NCBI RefSeq assembly: GCF_003112775.1
Contig: NZ_BFCH01000048.1
Coordinates: 62,001 to 126,000, forward strand
Length of the DNA stretch: 64,000 bases
Source of the DNA: Mycobacterium montefiorense
Lineage (GTDB): Bacteria > Actinomycetota > Actinomycetes > Mycobacteriales > Mycobacteriaceae
Direction: 5' to 3'
Shown here in pieces: positions 1-8,515 of the stretch. The translations under genes were made by a program, and so were the position numbers. A model generated the notes under the pieces. The model was not told where the DNA came from. It saw only the letters and a list, made by a program, of their open reading frames with translations, and ran no database searches. The stretch's first letter is position 1. The number at the start of each line of letters is the position of its first letter.

Positions 1-693
1 GTTGAGCCCGAGGGAGCGTTGATTACCCGGCACAATGCCACTCGGCATTCGGAGACGGTCCGGGCCAACAGTCTCGCCGAGCGGGAAGCCGCAGCCCAAG
101 CTAACGACCCGCGGCCGTGCGCCGTTGCCGATCGAGTCAGCGAACTGGTGCACGATGCGTCCTACCAAGCGATGTTCGTCGTGGGCGACGAGGGCTTACG
201 TTCGGGGCTGCTCGCGAGGTTGCCGGCAGAAGTCCGTGAGCGCACGACGTCGCTATCGATCGGCGTCCGGCGCGGCGGCTACGACTTCGAGGAGATTCAG
301 CGTGCCGTCGACCTCACTTTGCTACGCCAGCGGCTGAATCTGGTGGACAGCGCCACGGAGCGATTCAACACAGAGATCGGCCGGCGATCCGGCCTGGCCG
401 CCGAGGGACTCGGGGCCGTTTGCTCGGCGCTGCGTGAGGGAACCGTCGACACGATGATCATCGGCGAGATCGACGACGCCACCGTGGTCGCCGACGAGGG
501 CATGACCACTGTCGCGCCGAGCGCCGACGTGCTCTCTGAGCAGGGCGCCGCTGCGGCCAAGACGCTGCGGGCCGATGAAGCCTTGCCGCTGTTGGCGATA
601 TCCGTCGGGGCAGCACTGGTCCGCACGGACGAACGGATCGCTCCCGCCGACGGAATCGGCGCCGTACTTCGCTATGCGCCGACACTGCACTAG
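1..693 (+). CDS. Rv2629-like (bacterial eRF1-type) protein, 5' end outside window
   Basis: The reading frame is open from base 1 and ends at 693, so the gene starts before the window; the TTG at 19 is internal. The sequence aligns with the C-terminal two thirds of the next gene (755-1786), sharing a GGYDFEEIQRA motif, an RRSGLA-EGLGAVCSAL motif and an MIIGEIDDATVV motif. This resembles M. tuberculosis Rv2629, a hypoxia-linked protein related to bacterial release-factor-1-like (baeRF) domains. Relative to its neighbour it has about 14 extra residues after HSETV, near base 90. The biochemical function of the family is not established. With its neighbour it forms a tandem duplicate pair separated by about 60 bases. 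Confidence 0.8.
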   Translation, partial: VEPEGALITRHNATRHSETVRANSLAEREAAAQANDPRPCAVADRVSELVHDASYQAMFVVGDEGLRSGLLARLPAEVRERTTSLSIGVRRGGYDFEEIQRAVDLTLLRQRLNLVDSATERFNTEIGRRSGLAAEGLGAVCSALREGTVDTMIIGEIDDATVVADEGMTTVAPSADVLSEQGAAAAKTLRADEALPLLAISVGAALVRTDERIAPADGIGAVLRYAPTLH

Positions 694-754
694 TCGGGGC
701 CGTCGCAAACCCTGAACATGCTTTGTGACTCAGCCTTTCAAGCAACAATGGTGC

Positions 755-1786
755 ATGGATTCGGGCCGTTTTCGCGAGTTGCTGGGTGTGCCCGGTCCGT
801 TCGCGTCGGTCTACTTCGAGGACTCGGGCGACGACGACGACCCCAATGCTCGACTGGAACTGAAATGGCGCGTACTGCGCGACGAACTTGCGCAGCACGG
901 AGCGGACGCGTCGATCATCGCCGCAATCGAGCACGCCGTGCTGCAACTGCGTTTGCCGATCGGCCGGGGCGGACGCGCGGTGATCGCAGCCGCGTCGGGG
1001 GTGCTGGTCAACGAGTATCTACTCCGGCCCACTGCCCGGCCGGTCGTCCGAGTGTCCGAACTGCCGTACATCGTTCCCATCCTCGAATACGGCGTCACCC
1101 AGTCGGACTATTTGCTGGTCGTGGCCGACCCGGCCGGCGCGTTCATCACCAGCCACTTCGATGCCACGCGGCTCTCCGAAACCATCGAAGCCGAACTGCA
1201 CACCGTCGCGGACCGGATCGGTGAACTCGTGCACGACACGTCGTGGCGCTCACTGTTCTTGGTTGGCGACGAGGGATCGCGCTCAAGCCTGGCCGCAGCA
1301 CTGCCAGACCGGATTCGCGAACGGGTGACACCGCTGCCGATCGCGGTCCGGCGCGGCGGATATGACTTCGAGGAGATTCAACGGGCCATCGACTCCACGC
1401 TGCTGATGCAACGGCGCAGTGCCATGGATACCGCGGCAGCACGCTTCACCGAGGAGGTTGACCGGCGATCCGGACTGGCTGTCGAGGGACTCGGTGCGGT
1501 CTGCTCGGCGCTGAGTCAGGGTGCGGTCGACACGATGATCATCGGCGAGATCGACGACGCCACCGTGGTTTCCGACGAAGGCCTGACCGCTGTCGCACCG
1601 AGCGCCGACATGCTCGGTACGCAGGGCGCCGCGACCGCCAAGACGCGGCGGGCCGACGAGGCGCTGCCGCTGCTGGCGATATCCGGTGGTGCGTCGGTGG
1701 TCCGCACCGACGAACGGATTGCTCCCGCCGACGGAATCGGTGCGGTCCTCAACAACGCGGCGGCGCCGAATCAGGCCCACCGCTGA
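755..1786 (+). CDS. Rv2629-like (bacterial eRF1-type) protein
   Basis: Full-length member of the same family as the preceding gene, 343 residues. The N-terminal part (FASVYFEDSGDDDD, then GGRAVIAAASGVLVNEYLL) and the C-terminal eRF1-like part (GEIDDATVV, ADEALPLLAI, RIAPADGIGAVL) both follow Rv2629. I place the start at the ATG at 755 because the protein then begins MDSGRFRELLGV, as the family does; a GTG at 725 in the same frame would add 10 residues. No transmembrane segment or signal peptide is seen. A tRNA gene on the opposite strand follows only 6 bases after the stop. The role is unknown; the family has been linked to hypoxia response and to ribosome or RNA metabolism. Confidence 0.75.
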   Translation: MDSGRFRELLGVPGPFASVYFEDSGDDDDPNARLELKWRVLRDELAQHGADASIIAAIEHAVLQLRLPIGRGGRAVIAAASGVLVNEYLLRPTARPVVRVSELPYIVPILEYGVTQSDYLLVVADPAGAFITSHFDATRLSETIEAELHTVADRIGELVHDTSWRSLFLVGDEGSRSSLAAALPDRIRERVTPLPIAVRRGGYDFEEIQRAIDSTLLMQRRSAMDTAAARFTEEVDRRSGLAVEGLGAVCSALSQGAVDTMIIGEIDDATVVSDEGLTAVAPSADMLGTQGAATAKTRRADEALPLLAISGGASVVRTDERIAPADGIGAVLNNAAAPNQAHR

Positions 1787-1792
1787 ACACGG

Positions 1793-1879
1793 CGGTGGCG
1801 GAGGGATTTGAACCCCCGGACGGTTTTAGCCGTCTCTCGCTTTCAAGGCGAGTGCATTAGGCCGCTCTGCCACGCCACC
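1793..1879 (-). tRNA. tRNA-Ser (anticodon TGA)
   Basis: Read on the minus strand, the 87-nt sequence has a 7-bp acceptor stem (GGTGGCG at 1879-1873 pairing with CGCCACC at 1800-1794) and a G discriminator at 1793. It has a T-arm GGGTTCAAATCCC and a long variable arm, as expected for tRNA-Ser. The anticodon stem CTCGC/GCGAG encloses the loop CTTGAAA, giving anticodon TGA (plus-strand TCA at 1843-1845), which reads UCA-type codons. The 3' CCA is not encoded. The gene lies between two plus-strand genes and does not overlap the real start of the next one at 1916. Confidence 0.95.
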
Positions 1880-1915
1880 GCTGACAAGGGTAACGGGACT
1901 AGTACCGTGGCCGGC

Positions 1916-2884
1916 ATGCGCGCCATTGTCGCCGAATCCTCCGATCAACTCGTCTGGCAAGAGGTACCCGACGTTTCCGCCGGGCCCGGCGAGGTGCTGA
2001 TCAAAGTCACTGCCGCCGGCGTCAACCGCGCCGACGTGCTGCAGGCCGCCGGCAAGTATCCACCCCCGCCGGGAGCCAGCGACATCATCGGCATGGAAGT
2101 ATCCGGCGTCGTCGCCGAATTGGGCACCGGTGTCACGCAATGGACTGTCGGACAAGATGTTTGCGCGCTGTTGGCCGGTGGGGGTTACGCCGAATACGTC
2201 GCGGTTCCTGCTCCGCAGGTGTTGCCGATTCCGGACGGCGTCGACCTCGAGGATGCCGCGGGACTGCCCGAGGTGGCGTGCACGGTGTGGTCGAATCTGG
2301 TGCTGACCGCCCACCTGCACGAGGGCCAGCTGCTGCTGATGCACGGCGGGGCCAGCGGCATCGGCACCCACGCGATTCAGGTTGCGCGCGCGTTGGGCGC
2401 CCGGGTGGCCGTCACCGCCGGGTCCGAGGAAAAGCTGCAGACCTGCCGCAACCTGGGCGCCGAGATCACCATCAACTATCGCGAAGAGGATTTCGTCGCG
2501 CGGCTGCAAGAGTCCGGCGGCGCCGACGTGATCTTCGACATCATGGGCGCCTCCTATCTGGACCGCAATCTCGACGCCCTGGCCACCGACGGACAGCTGG
2601 TCATCATCGGCATGCAGGGCGGCCTCAAGGGCGAACTCAATATCGGCAAGCTGTTGCCCAAGCGCTTACGGGTCATCGGCACCACACTGCGGGGCCGGCC
2701 GGCGAGCGGCCCGAACAGCAAGGGCGAGATCGTTGCCGCGGTGACGGCTTCGGTGTGGCCGATGGTTGCCGACGGCCGGGTCCGGCCGTTCATCGGCGCC
2801 CGCCTGCCGATTCAGCAGGCGGGCGAAGCGCATAGGAAACTGGTGTCGGGCGAAGTGCACGGAAAGATCGTCTTGGCCATCTAG
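1916..2884 (+). CDS. NAD(P)H:quinone oxidoreductase, MDR family (Rv3777-like)
   Basis: A 322-residue medium-chain dehydrogenase/reductase of the PIG3-type quinone oxidoreductase group, expected to reduce quinones or related carbonyls with NADPH in the cytoplasm. It has an N-terminal GroES-like domain (VNRADVLQAAGKYPPPPGAS), no zinc-ligand pattern, and a Rossmann motif GGASGIGTHAIQVARALG at about residues 143-160. The frame stays open upstream into the tRNA, but the ATG at 1916 gives MRAIVAESSDQLVWQEVPD, the conserved start of this family in mycobacteria. It is convergent with the minus-strand aminotransferase-like gene, 22 bases away. The physiological substrate is unknown. Confidence 0.9.
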   Translation: MRAIVAESSDQLVWQEVPDVSAGPGEVLIKVTAAGVNRADVLQAAGKYPPPPGASDIIGMEVSGVVAELGTGVTQWTVGQDVCALLAGGGYAEYVAVPAPQVLPIPDGVDLEDAAGLPEVACTVWSNLVLTAHLHEGQLLLMHGGASGIGTHAIQVARALGARVAVTAGSEEKLQTCRNLGAEITINYREEDFVARLQESGGADVIFDIMGASYLDRNLDALATDGQLVIIGMQGGLKGELNIGKLLPKRLRVIGTTLRGRPASGPNSKGEIVAAVTASVWPMVADGRVRPFIGARLPIQQAGEAHRKLVSGEVHGKIVLAI

Positions 2885-2906
2885 CGGCGTGCTCGGCCGA
2901 ATTCGT

Positions 2907-4103
2907 TCAGCCCAACGACGCCAGCGCGCGCACCAGCTGATCGACTTCGGCCGTCGTCGAGTAATGCGCCAGCCCGACGGTCACCGCGCCGCCAACCTCG
3001 TTGGCGCCCAGCGCATCGAGCACGCGTGAACTCTCGTTGGAGACGGCCAGGATCCCGTTGTCCGCTAACCGCTGAACGACCCGCTCGGCGGGCACGCCCT
3101 GCAGCGCGAAGCTGACCACCGGTATCCGCACCTCCGGGCGACCGATGAGCATCATCAACGGCAACGACCGCAACGAGACCATCAGGTAGTCGAAGATCCG
3201 GTTCAGATAGGAGCCGGCGGACTGCATCGACACCGAGAGCCGCTCGCGCCGGCTGCCGCGCGCCGACTCGTCCAATGCCGCAAGGTATTCGATGCTGGCG
3301 ACCACGCCGGCCAGCAAACCGAACTGATGCGCGCCCACCTCCAGGCGCGCCGGGCCGGTGGCACGGGGATCGGCGGCGACCGAACCGAACGTGTTGATCA
3401 GCGCCGGATCGCGGAACACGATCGCGCCGATCGGTGGGCCGCCCCACGCGAGGGCGTTCACCGCGACCACGTCGAGCTCGGTTTCTTTGATGTCGAGCAG
3501 TCGATATGGCGCGGCCGCGGAATGGTCGACGACCACCAGGCCGCCGACGTCGTGGACCAGCTTGGTCATCGCCCGCAGATCGGTGACCGTGCCCAGCGTT
3601 CCCGACGCCGAGGTGACCGCCACCAGCCGCGTCGACTTCCCAATCAGGCTCTCCCACTGCCACGTCGGCAGCTCACCGTTCTCGATGTCGACCTCGGCCC
3701 ACTTCACCTTCGCGCCGTAGCGATGAGCGGCCCGCAGCCACGGGGCGATGTTCGCTTCGTCGTCCAGGCGGCTGACGATCACCTCGTACCCCAGGCCGGC
3801 GCGCGAAGACGACGCTTCGGCCAACGACGACAGCAGGATCGCACGATCGGCCCCCGGCACGACGCCCGCCGGGTCGGCATTGAACAGATCCGCCACGGCC
3901 GTTCGGGCCGCATCCAGCACGGCGGCGCTGCGCTGCGCCGCCGGGTGCGCACCCAAGGTGCTGTTGCCGGACCGGCGGAACGCAGTGGAGACAGTGGTCG
4001 CGACGGAATCCGGTATCAGCATTCCGGCCGGCGCGTCGAAGTGCGCCCATCCGTCACCCAAAGACGGATGCAGTCCGCGCACCCGGGCGACGTCATAAGC
4101 CAT
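2907..4103 (-). CDS. Class-V aminotransferase / cysteine desulfurase-like protein (Rv3778c-like)
   Basis: 398 residues, cytosolic, with the fold type I layout of the CsdA/NifS/isopenicillin-epimerase group. It has a HFDAPAGMLIP opening, SRLDDEANIAPWLRAA (the H-N region), VDHSAAAPYRLLDI (the Asp that contacts the PLP ring nitrogen), and a FGSVAADPRATG segment. At the place where these enzymes carry the Schiff-base lysine (usually S-x-H-K), this protein reads VNALAWGGPPIG, with Ala219 (codon at 3447-3449) in the expected Lys position. It may therefore be a non-catalytic homologue or bind PLP differently. The ATG at 4103 is chosen over an upstream in-frame start because it gives MAYDVARVRGLHPSLGDGW and the known family length. 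It is divergent from the next gene. Confidence 0.85.
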   Translation of the reverse strand: MAYDVARVRGLHPSLGDGWAHFDAPAGMLIPDSVATTVSTAFRRSGNSTLGAHPAAQRSAAVLDAARTAVADLFNADPAGVVPGADRAILLSSLAEASSSRAGLGYEVIVSRLDDEANIAPWLRAAHRYGAKVKWAEVDIENGELPTWQWESLIGKSTRLVAVTSASGTLGTVTDLRAMTKLVHDVGGLVVVDHSAAAPYRLLDIKETELDVVAVNALAWGGPPIGAIVFRDPALINTFGSVAADPRATGPARLEVGAHQFGLLAGVVASIEYLAALDESARGSRRERLSVSMQSAGSYLNRIFDYLMVSLRSLPLMMLIGRPEVRIPVVSFALQGVPAERVVQRLADNGILAVSNESSRVLDALGANEVGGAVTVGLAHYSTTAEVDQLVRALASLG

Positions 4104-4221
4104 GCCAGCCACCTTAAGGCTTCCGCAATTCCGCGAAATTGTGACGGTAGCGGGTGCCACGGCCATTGGAGCCAACCGGTGGCTTCCCGAGCCAGGTCAC
4201 CCGGCCAGCCATACTAGTCGA

Positions 4222-6192
4222 GTGGGGCTCTGGTTCGGAACGCTGATCGCACTGTTTTTGCTGATCGCCCCGGGGACAATCGTTGCGCGTATCGCCCAGC
4301 TAACGTGGCCGATCGCGGTCGCAGTTGGCCCGGCGCTGACCTACGGTGTCGTCGCGCTTGCGATCATTCCCTACGGTGCGCTCGGAATCCCCTGGAACGG
4401 TTGGACGGCCCTCGCGGCGCTGGCAGTCGTATGCGTGGCGGTGACGTGTTTGCAGGTGCTGCTCACCCGCTATCGCGACACCGACGCCGAGGCCCACGGA
4501 ATCCGTGGCTGGCCCGCGCTGGCGGTGGCCGCCGGGGTGCTGCTGGGCACGCTGCTGATCATGTGGGCGGCCTATCGCGGCATCACGCATTGGCAGTCCG
4601 TCCCCAGCACCTGGGATGCGGTGTGGCATGCCAACGAGGTGCGCTTCATGCTCGACACCGGACAGGCGTCCTCCACGCACATGGGCGAGCTGCGCAACGT
4701 CGAGACCCACCAGGCGCTGTACTACCCATCGGTGTTCCACGCCCTGATCGCGGTGCTCTGCCAACTCACCGGTGCGGCGCCGACCACTGGCTACACCCTG
4801 AGCTCGGTGGCGGCCTCGGTGTGGCTGTTTCCGACCAGCGCGGCGATCCTGTCGTGGCATCTGCTGCGCCCGGTGACGACCGCGTGGCGGGCGGCCGCGG
4901 TTGCGGCCACCGCGGCAGCGCTGTCCGCGTCGTTCACCTCGGTGCCTTACGTCGAGTTCGGTGTGGCCGCGATGCCCAACCTGGCGGCCTACGGCGTCGC
5001 GATCCCGACCTTCGTGTTGATCACCTCGACGTTGCGGCATCGCGACCGCATACCGCTGGCCGTGCTGGCGCTGGTCGGTGTGCTGTCGGTGCACCTGACC
5101 GGCGGGTTCATCGTCATCTTGTTCCTGTTGGGCTGGTGGCTGCTGGATGTGCTGTGGCACCCGGTCCGCGGTCGACTCGCCGACATCGCAGTCCTGGCCG
5201 CCACGGCGGTGCCGACCGGGCTGATCCTGGCGCCGCAGTTCATCGGTGTGCTCAAGCAGGCCGACATCATCGCCGGGCACGCCTTCCCCAGCTTCAAGAG
5301 CGCCAAGCAGGGCGTTATCGATGCGCTGCTGCTGCACACCCGCCACCTCAACGACTTCCCGACCCAATACGGCCTTATCGTGCTGGTCTACCTCGGCATG
5401 GCGTATCTGCTGTACAAGCGCATCTGGTGGCCGGCGGCGATCTGGCTGGTGCTGACCGTGGCAACCATCTACTCGGGGGCGCCGTTTCACAATGCGGCCG
5501 GCGCCGTGATCGAACAGTTCAGCCAGTTCTTCTACAACGATCCGCGCCGGCTGACGTCGGTGGTGACGATGCTGGTGACACCGATGGCAGCCGTCGCGCT
5601 GTTCGGCGCGGTCATGCTCGCGGTTGCGATCGCCAGACGAATCACCGGCCGGTTCAAAGAATTCCCCACGCCGGTCTGGGTCGCGGCAATCGCGATCCTG
5701 CTGGTGCTGACGACGGTGTTCACCGCGCGGCATTACTTCTATCGACACCTGGTGCTGTTCGGCGACAAATACGACTCGGTGATGATCGATCAGCGTGACC
5801 TGATGGCGATGGCGTATTTGTCGAAACTGCCCGGCGCCCGCGACACCTTGATCGGCAACGCCAACACCGACGGCACCGCCTGGATGTACGCGGTGGCGGA
5901 TCTGCATCCGCTGTGGACCCACTACGACTACCCGCAACAGACCGGACCGGGGCCGCAACGCTACATCATCTGGGCTTACGCCCGCCGCGGCACTTCCGAT
6001 CCGAAGGTCGTCGAGGCGATTACGGCGCTCAATATCCGGTACATCTACACCAGCACACCCACGGTTCGCGGGTTCGCGGTACCCGACGGACTAGTGTCGC
6101 TGGAAAAATCGAAGTCGTGGGCGCTGATCTACGACAACGGTGGAGCAAAGATTTACGAGTGGCGCGGAAATCCCACACCGCCCCGCCCATAG
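4222..6192 (+). CDS. Polytopic membrane protein, DUF6541-type (Rv3779-like)
   Basis: 656 residues with at least ten hydrophobic segments, beginning LWFGTLIALFLLIAPGTIVA, and a C-terminal soluble part with YIIWAYARRGTSDP and YIYTSTPTV. The architecture is that of a GT-C-like integral membrane protein. The M. tuberculosis orthologue Rv3779 has been reported to take part in polyprenyl-phosphomannose formation, so a role in lipid-linked sugar metabolism is likely but not proven here. The start is placed at GTG 4222, just after TACTAGTCGA. The longer frame from 4102 would overlap the divergent aminotransferase-like gene and add an unlikely soluble leader. It is followed by bpa after 12 bases. Confidence 0.8.
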   Translation: MGLWFGTLIALFLLIAPGTIVARIAQLTWPIAVAVGPALTYGVVALAIIPYGALGIPWNGWTALAALAVVCVAVTCLQVLLTRYRDTDAEAHGIRGWPALAVAAGVLLGTLLIMWAAYRGITHWQSVPSTWDAVWHANEVRFMLDTGQASSTHMGELRNVETHQALYYPSVFHALIAVLCQLTGAAPTTGYTLSSVAASVWLFPTSAAILSWHLLRPVTTAWRAAAVAATAAALSASFTSVPYVEFGVAAMPNLAAYGVAIPTFVLITSTLRHRDRIPLAVLALVGVLSVHLTGGFIVILFLLGWWLLDVLWHPVRGRLADIAVLAATAVPTGLILAPQFIGVLKQADIIAGHAFPSFKSAKQGVIDALLLHTRHLNDFPTQYGLIVLVYLGMAYLLYKRIWWPAAIWLVLTVATIYSGAPFHNAAGAVIEQFSQFFYNDPRRLTSVVTMLVTPMAAVALFGAVMLAVAIARRITGRFKEFPTPVWVAAIAILLVLTTVFTARHYFYRHLVLFGDKYDSVMIDQRDLMAMAYLSKLPGARDTLIGNANTDGTAWMYAVADLHPLWTHYDYPQQTGPGPQRYIIWAYARRGTSDPKVVEAITALNIRYIYTSTPTVRGFAVPDGLVSLEKSKSWALIYDNGGAKIYEWRGNPTPPRP

Positions 6193-6204
6193 AAGCACAA
6201 GAGG

Positions 6205-6747
6205 ATGGTGACCGTATTGACTAACGGCAACGACGATGACGACGGCATCGAGATCATCGGTGGCGTCGATCCGCGGATCATGGCGATTCGCGAGGCAGCC
6301 GACGACGAGGATTCCGACGAGCGCTCCCTGACCGACCTTGTCGAGCAGCCCGCCAAGGTGATGCGCATCGGCACCATGATCAAGCAACTGCTCGAAGAGG
6401 TGCGTGCGGCACCGCTCGACGAGGCCAGCCGCAAGCGGCTACGCGATATCCACGCCACCAGCATCCGGGAGCTCGAAGACGGTCTGGCGCCGGAACTTCG
6501 CGAGGAACTCGACCGGCTAACCCTGCCGTTCAACGAGGACGATGATCCGTCGGACGCCGAGTTGCGCATCGCCCAGGCCCAGCTGGTCAGCTGGCTTGAG
6601 GGACTGTTCCACGGCATCCAGACCGCTTTGTTCGCTCAGCAGATGGCCGCCCGTGCGCAGCTCGAGCAGATGCGCCAAGGAGCCCTGCCCCCCGGAATCG
6701 GGCGACCGAGCCACGGTCCGGGCTCGGGCACCGGGCAATACCTGTAA
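6205..6747 (+). CDS. bpa: Bacterial proteasome activator Bpa (PafE)
   Basis: 180 residues, orthologous to Rv3780. It is an ATP-independent activator that forms a ring, docks on the 20S proteasome and feeds it unfolded proteins such as HspR. The sequence shows the acidic N-terminus (DDDDGIEIIGG) and a helical core with LTDLVEQPAKVMRIGTMIKQ, RLRDIHATSIRELEDGLAPE and QLVSWLEGLFHGIQTALFAQQ. It ends in GQYL, the short C-terminal motif that inserts into the proteasome alpha-ring. The Gly/His/Ser-rich linker before the tail is typical. The ATG at 6205 follows AAGAGG. Its place between a membrane protein and the galactan exporter is conserved in mycobacteria and has no obvious functional reason. Confidence 0.95.
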   Translation: MVTVLTNGNDDDDGIEIIGGVDPRIMAIREAADDEDSDERSLTDLVEQPAKVMRIGTMIKQLLEEVRAAPLDEASRKRLRDIHATSIRELEDGLAPELREELDRLTLPFNEDDDPSDAELRIAQAQLVSWLEGLFHGIQTALFAQQMAARAQLEQMRQGALPPGIGRPSHGPGSGTGQYL

Positions 6748-6759
6748 GAGCAGGCATCA

Positions 6760-7608
6760 GTGTCCGGTCCTAGCGGTCCGCATATCGAGACCAGCAATGC
6801 GTGGGTGGAATTTCCCATCTTTGACGCAAAGTCGCGATCGTTGAAGAAGGCCTTCCTGGGCAAGGCTGGCGGCACGATCGGTCGCAACAACTCCAACGTC
6901 GTCGTCGTCGAGGCGTTGCGGGACATCACCATGTCGCTCCAGATGGGCGACCGGGTCGGTTTGGTCGGCCACAACGGCGCCGGGAAATCGACTCTGCTGC
7001 GACTACTTTCGGGCATCTACGAACCCACCCGGGGCTGGGCGAGGGTCACCGGCCGGGTCGCGCCGGTGTTCGACCTCGGCGTCGGGATGGACCCGGAGAT
7101 CTCCGGCTACGAGAACATCATCATCCGCGGCTTGTTCCTGGGGCAGAGTCGAAAGCAGATGCTGAGCAAGGTCGACGAGATCGCCGAGTTCACCGAGCTC
7201 GGGGACTACCTGTCGATGCCGCTGCGCACGTATTCCACCGGTATGCGGGTCCGGCTGGCGATGGGCGTGGTCACCAGCATCGACCCCGAGATTCTGCTGC
7301 TCGACGAGGGCATCGGCGCCGTGGACGCCGACTTCCTGAAGAAGGCCCAGTCCCGATTGCAGAGCTTGGTGGAGCGGTCCGGAATCCTGGTATTTGCAAG
7401 CCATTCCAACGAATTCCTGGCTCGGCTGTGTAAGACGGCGATGTGGATCGACCACGGAGTCATTCGCCAGACCGGCGATATCGAAGACGTGGTACGCGCC
7501 TACGAGGGCGAGGACGCGGCACGGCATGTCCGTGAGGTACTCGAAGAGACCCGCCTGCAGGGTCAGGCCGGAAAACCGCTGGCGCAAAGCGCTTCCGGGG
7601 ATGAGTGA
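6760..7608 (+). CDS. rfbE: Galactan ABC exporter, ATP-binding subunit (Wzt-like)
   Basis: 282 residues, GTG start. Walker A is GHNGAGKST, the signature is YSTGMRVRLAMG, Walker B is ILLLDEGIGAVDADF, and the switch His lies in FASHSNEFL. The short N-terminal extension (WVEFPIFDAKSRSLKKAFLG) and FDLGVGMDPEISGYENI are hallmarks of polysaccharide or teichoic-acid exporters of the Wzt/TagH type. The orthologue Rv3781 pairs with Rv3783 and is thought to flip lipid-linked galactan across the inner membrane. The stop overlaps the glfT1 start by 8 bases (ATGAGTGA), which indicates translational coupling. Confidence 0.93.
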   Translation: MSGPSGPHIETSNAWVEFPIFDAKSRSLKKAFLGKAGGTIGRNNSNVVVVEALRDITMSLQMGDRVGLVGHNGAGKSTLLRLLSGIYEPTRGWARVTGRVAPVFDLGVGMDPEISGYENIIIRGLFLGQSRKQMLSKVDEIAEFTELGDYLSMPLRTYSTGMRVRLAMGVVTSIDPEILLLDEGIGAVDADFLKKAQSRLQSLVERSGILVFASHSNEFLARLCKTAMWIDHGVIRQTGDIEDVVRAYEGEDAARHVREVLEETRLQGQAGKPLAQSASGDE

Positions 7609-8515
7609 ATCCATCTTCGCCGTCGTGGTCACCCACCGGCGCGCGCAAGAACTCGCCAACTCGCTGGGCATGCTCAGCGCGCAGACCCGGTTGCCCGATC
7701 ACCTGATCGTCGTCGACAACGATGGCGGTGCCGATAGCCGGATCCGCGACCTGGTTGCCGCCCAGCCGATCTCGACCACCTACCTGGCGTCGCGCCGAAA
7801 CCTCGGCGGCGCAGGCGGCTTCGCACTGGGTATACTGCACGCGCTGGCCCAGGGTGCCGACTGGGTGTGGCTGGCCGACGACGACGGCCGTCCGCAGGAC
7901 TCCCGGGTGCTGGCCACGCTGCTGGCCTGCGCCCAAACACACGGCCTGGCCGAGGTGTCGCCGATGGTGTGCAACTCCGACGACCCGGAGCGGCTGGCGT
8001 TCCCGTTGCGACGGGGTCTGGTATGGCGCAGGCGCGCAAGCGAATTGCGTACCGAAGCAGGGCAGGATTTACTGCCGGGAATCGCGTCACTGTTCAACGG
8101 CGCGTTGTTCCGGGCGTCCACCCTGGACGCGGTCGGCGTCCCGGACATGCGGCTGTTCATCCGCGGCGACGAGGTGGAATTGCACCGCCGGCTGGTTCGG
8201 TCCGGCCTGCGCTTCGGGACCTGCCTGGACACGATTTACCTGCATCCCTGCGGATCCGACGAATTCCGGCCGATCCTGGGCGGCCGCATGCACACCCAGT
8301 ATCCGGACAACCCCACCAAGCGGTTCTACACCTACCGCAACCGCGGCTACCTGTTGTCGCAGCCGGGTCTGCGCAAACTGCTGGTTCAGGAGTGGGTTCG
8401 ATTCGGTTGGTTCTTCCTGATCTCCCGCCGCGACCCCAAAGGCCTGCTGGATTGGATTCGGTTGCGCCGCTTGGGACGTCGTGAGCAATTCGGCAAGCCT
8501 GGAGGGCCCGTATGA
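7601..8515 (+). CDS. glfT1: Galactofuranosyltransferase GlfT1 (galactan priming)
   Basis: 304 residues, GT2 family, orthologue of Rv3782. It transfers the first galactofuranose residues from UDP-Galf to the decaprenyl-PP-GlcNAc-Rha linker on the cytoplasmic face. The GT-A motifs are clear: FAVVVTHRR at the start, DHLIVVDNDGG, NLGGAGGFALG, the metal-binding DDD in WLADDDGRPQ, and RGDEVELHRR as the likely catalytic-base region. The start is ATG 7601 (MSESIFAVVVTH), which overlaps the rfbE stop; in-frame sequence upstream is not conserved. Its stop overlaps the rfbD start by 4 bases (ATGA). The context rfbE-glfT1-rfbD couples galactan priming with export. Confidence 0.95.
   Translation: MSESIFAVVVTHRRAQELANSLGMLSAQTRLPDHLIVVDNDGGADSRIRDLVAAQPISTTYLASRRNLGGAGGFALGILHALAQGADWVWLADDDGRPQDSRVLATLLACAQTHGLAEVSPMVCNSDDPERLAFPLRRGLVWRRRASELRTEAGQDLLPGIASLFNGALFRASTLDAVGVPDMRLFIRGDEVELHRRLVRSGLRFGTCLDTIYLHPCGSDEFRPILGGRMHTQYPDNPTKRFYTYRNRGYLLSQPGLRKLLVQEWVRFGWFFLISRRDPKGLLDWIRLRRLGRREQFGKPGGPV

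Noticed and set aside
1808..1915. Upstream in-frame extension of the quinone oxidoreductase
   Set aside because: It would run through the tRNA-Ser gene; the family start is at 1916.
4300..5958. 552-codon open frame antisense to the Rv3779-like membrane protein
   Set aside because: Composition is the Arg/His/Gln-rich shadow typical of antisense frames of membrane proteins; no homology recognised.
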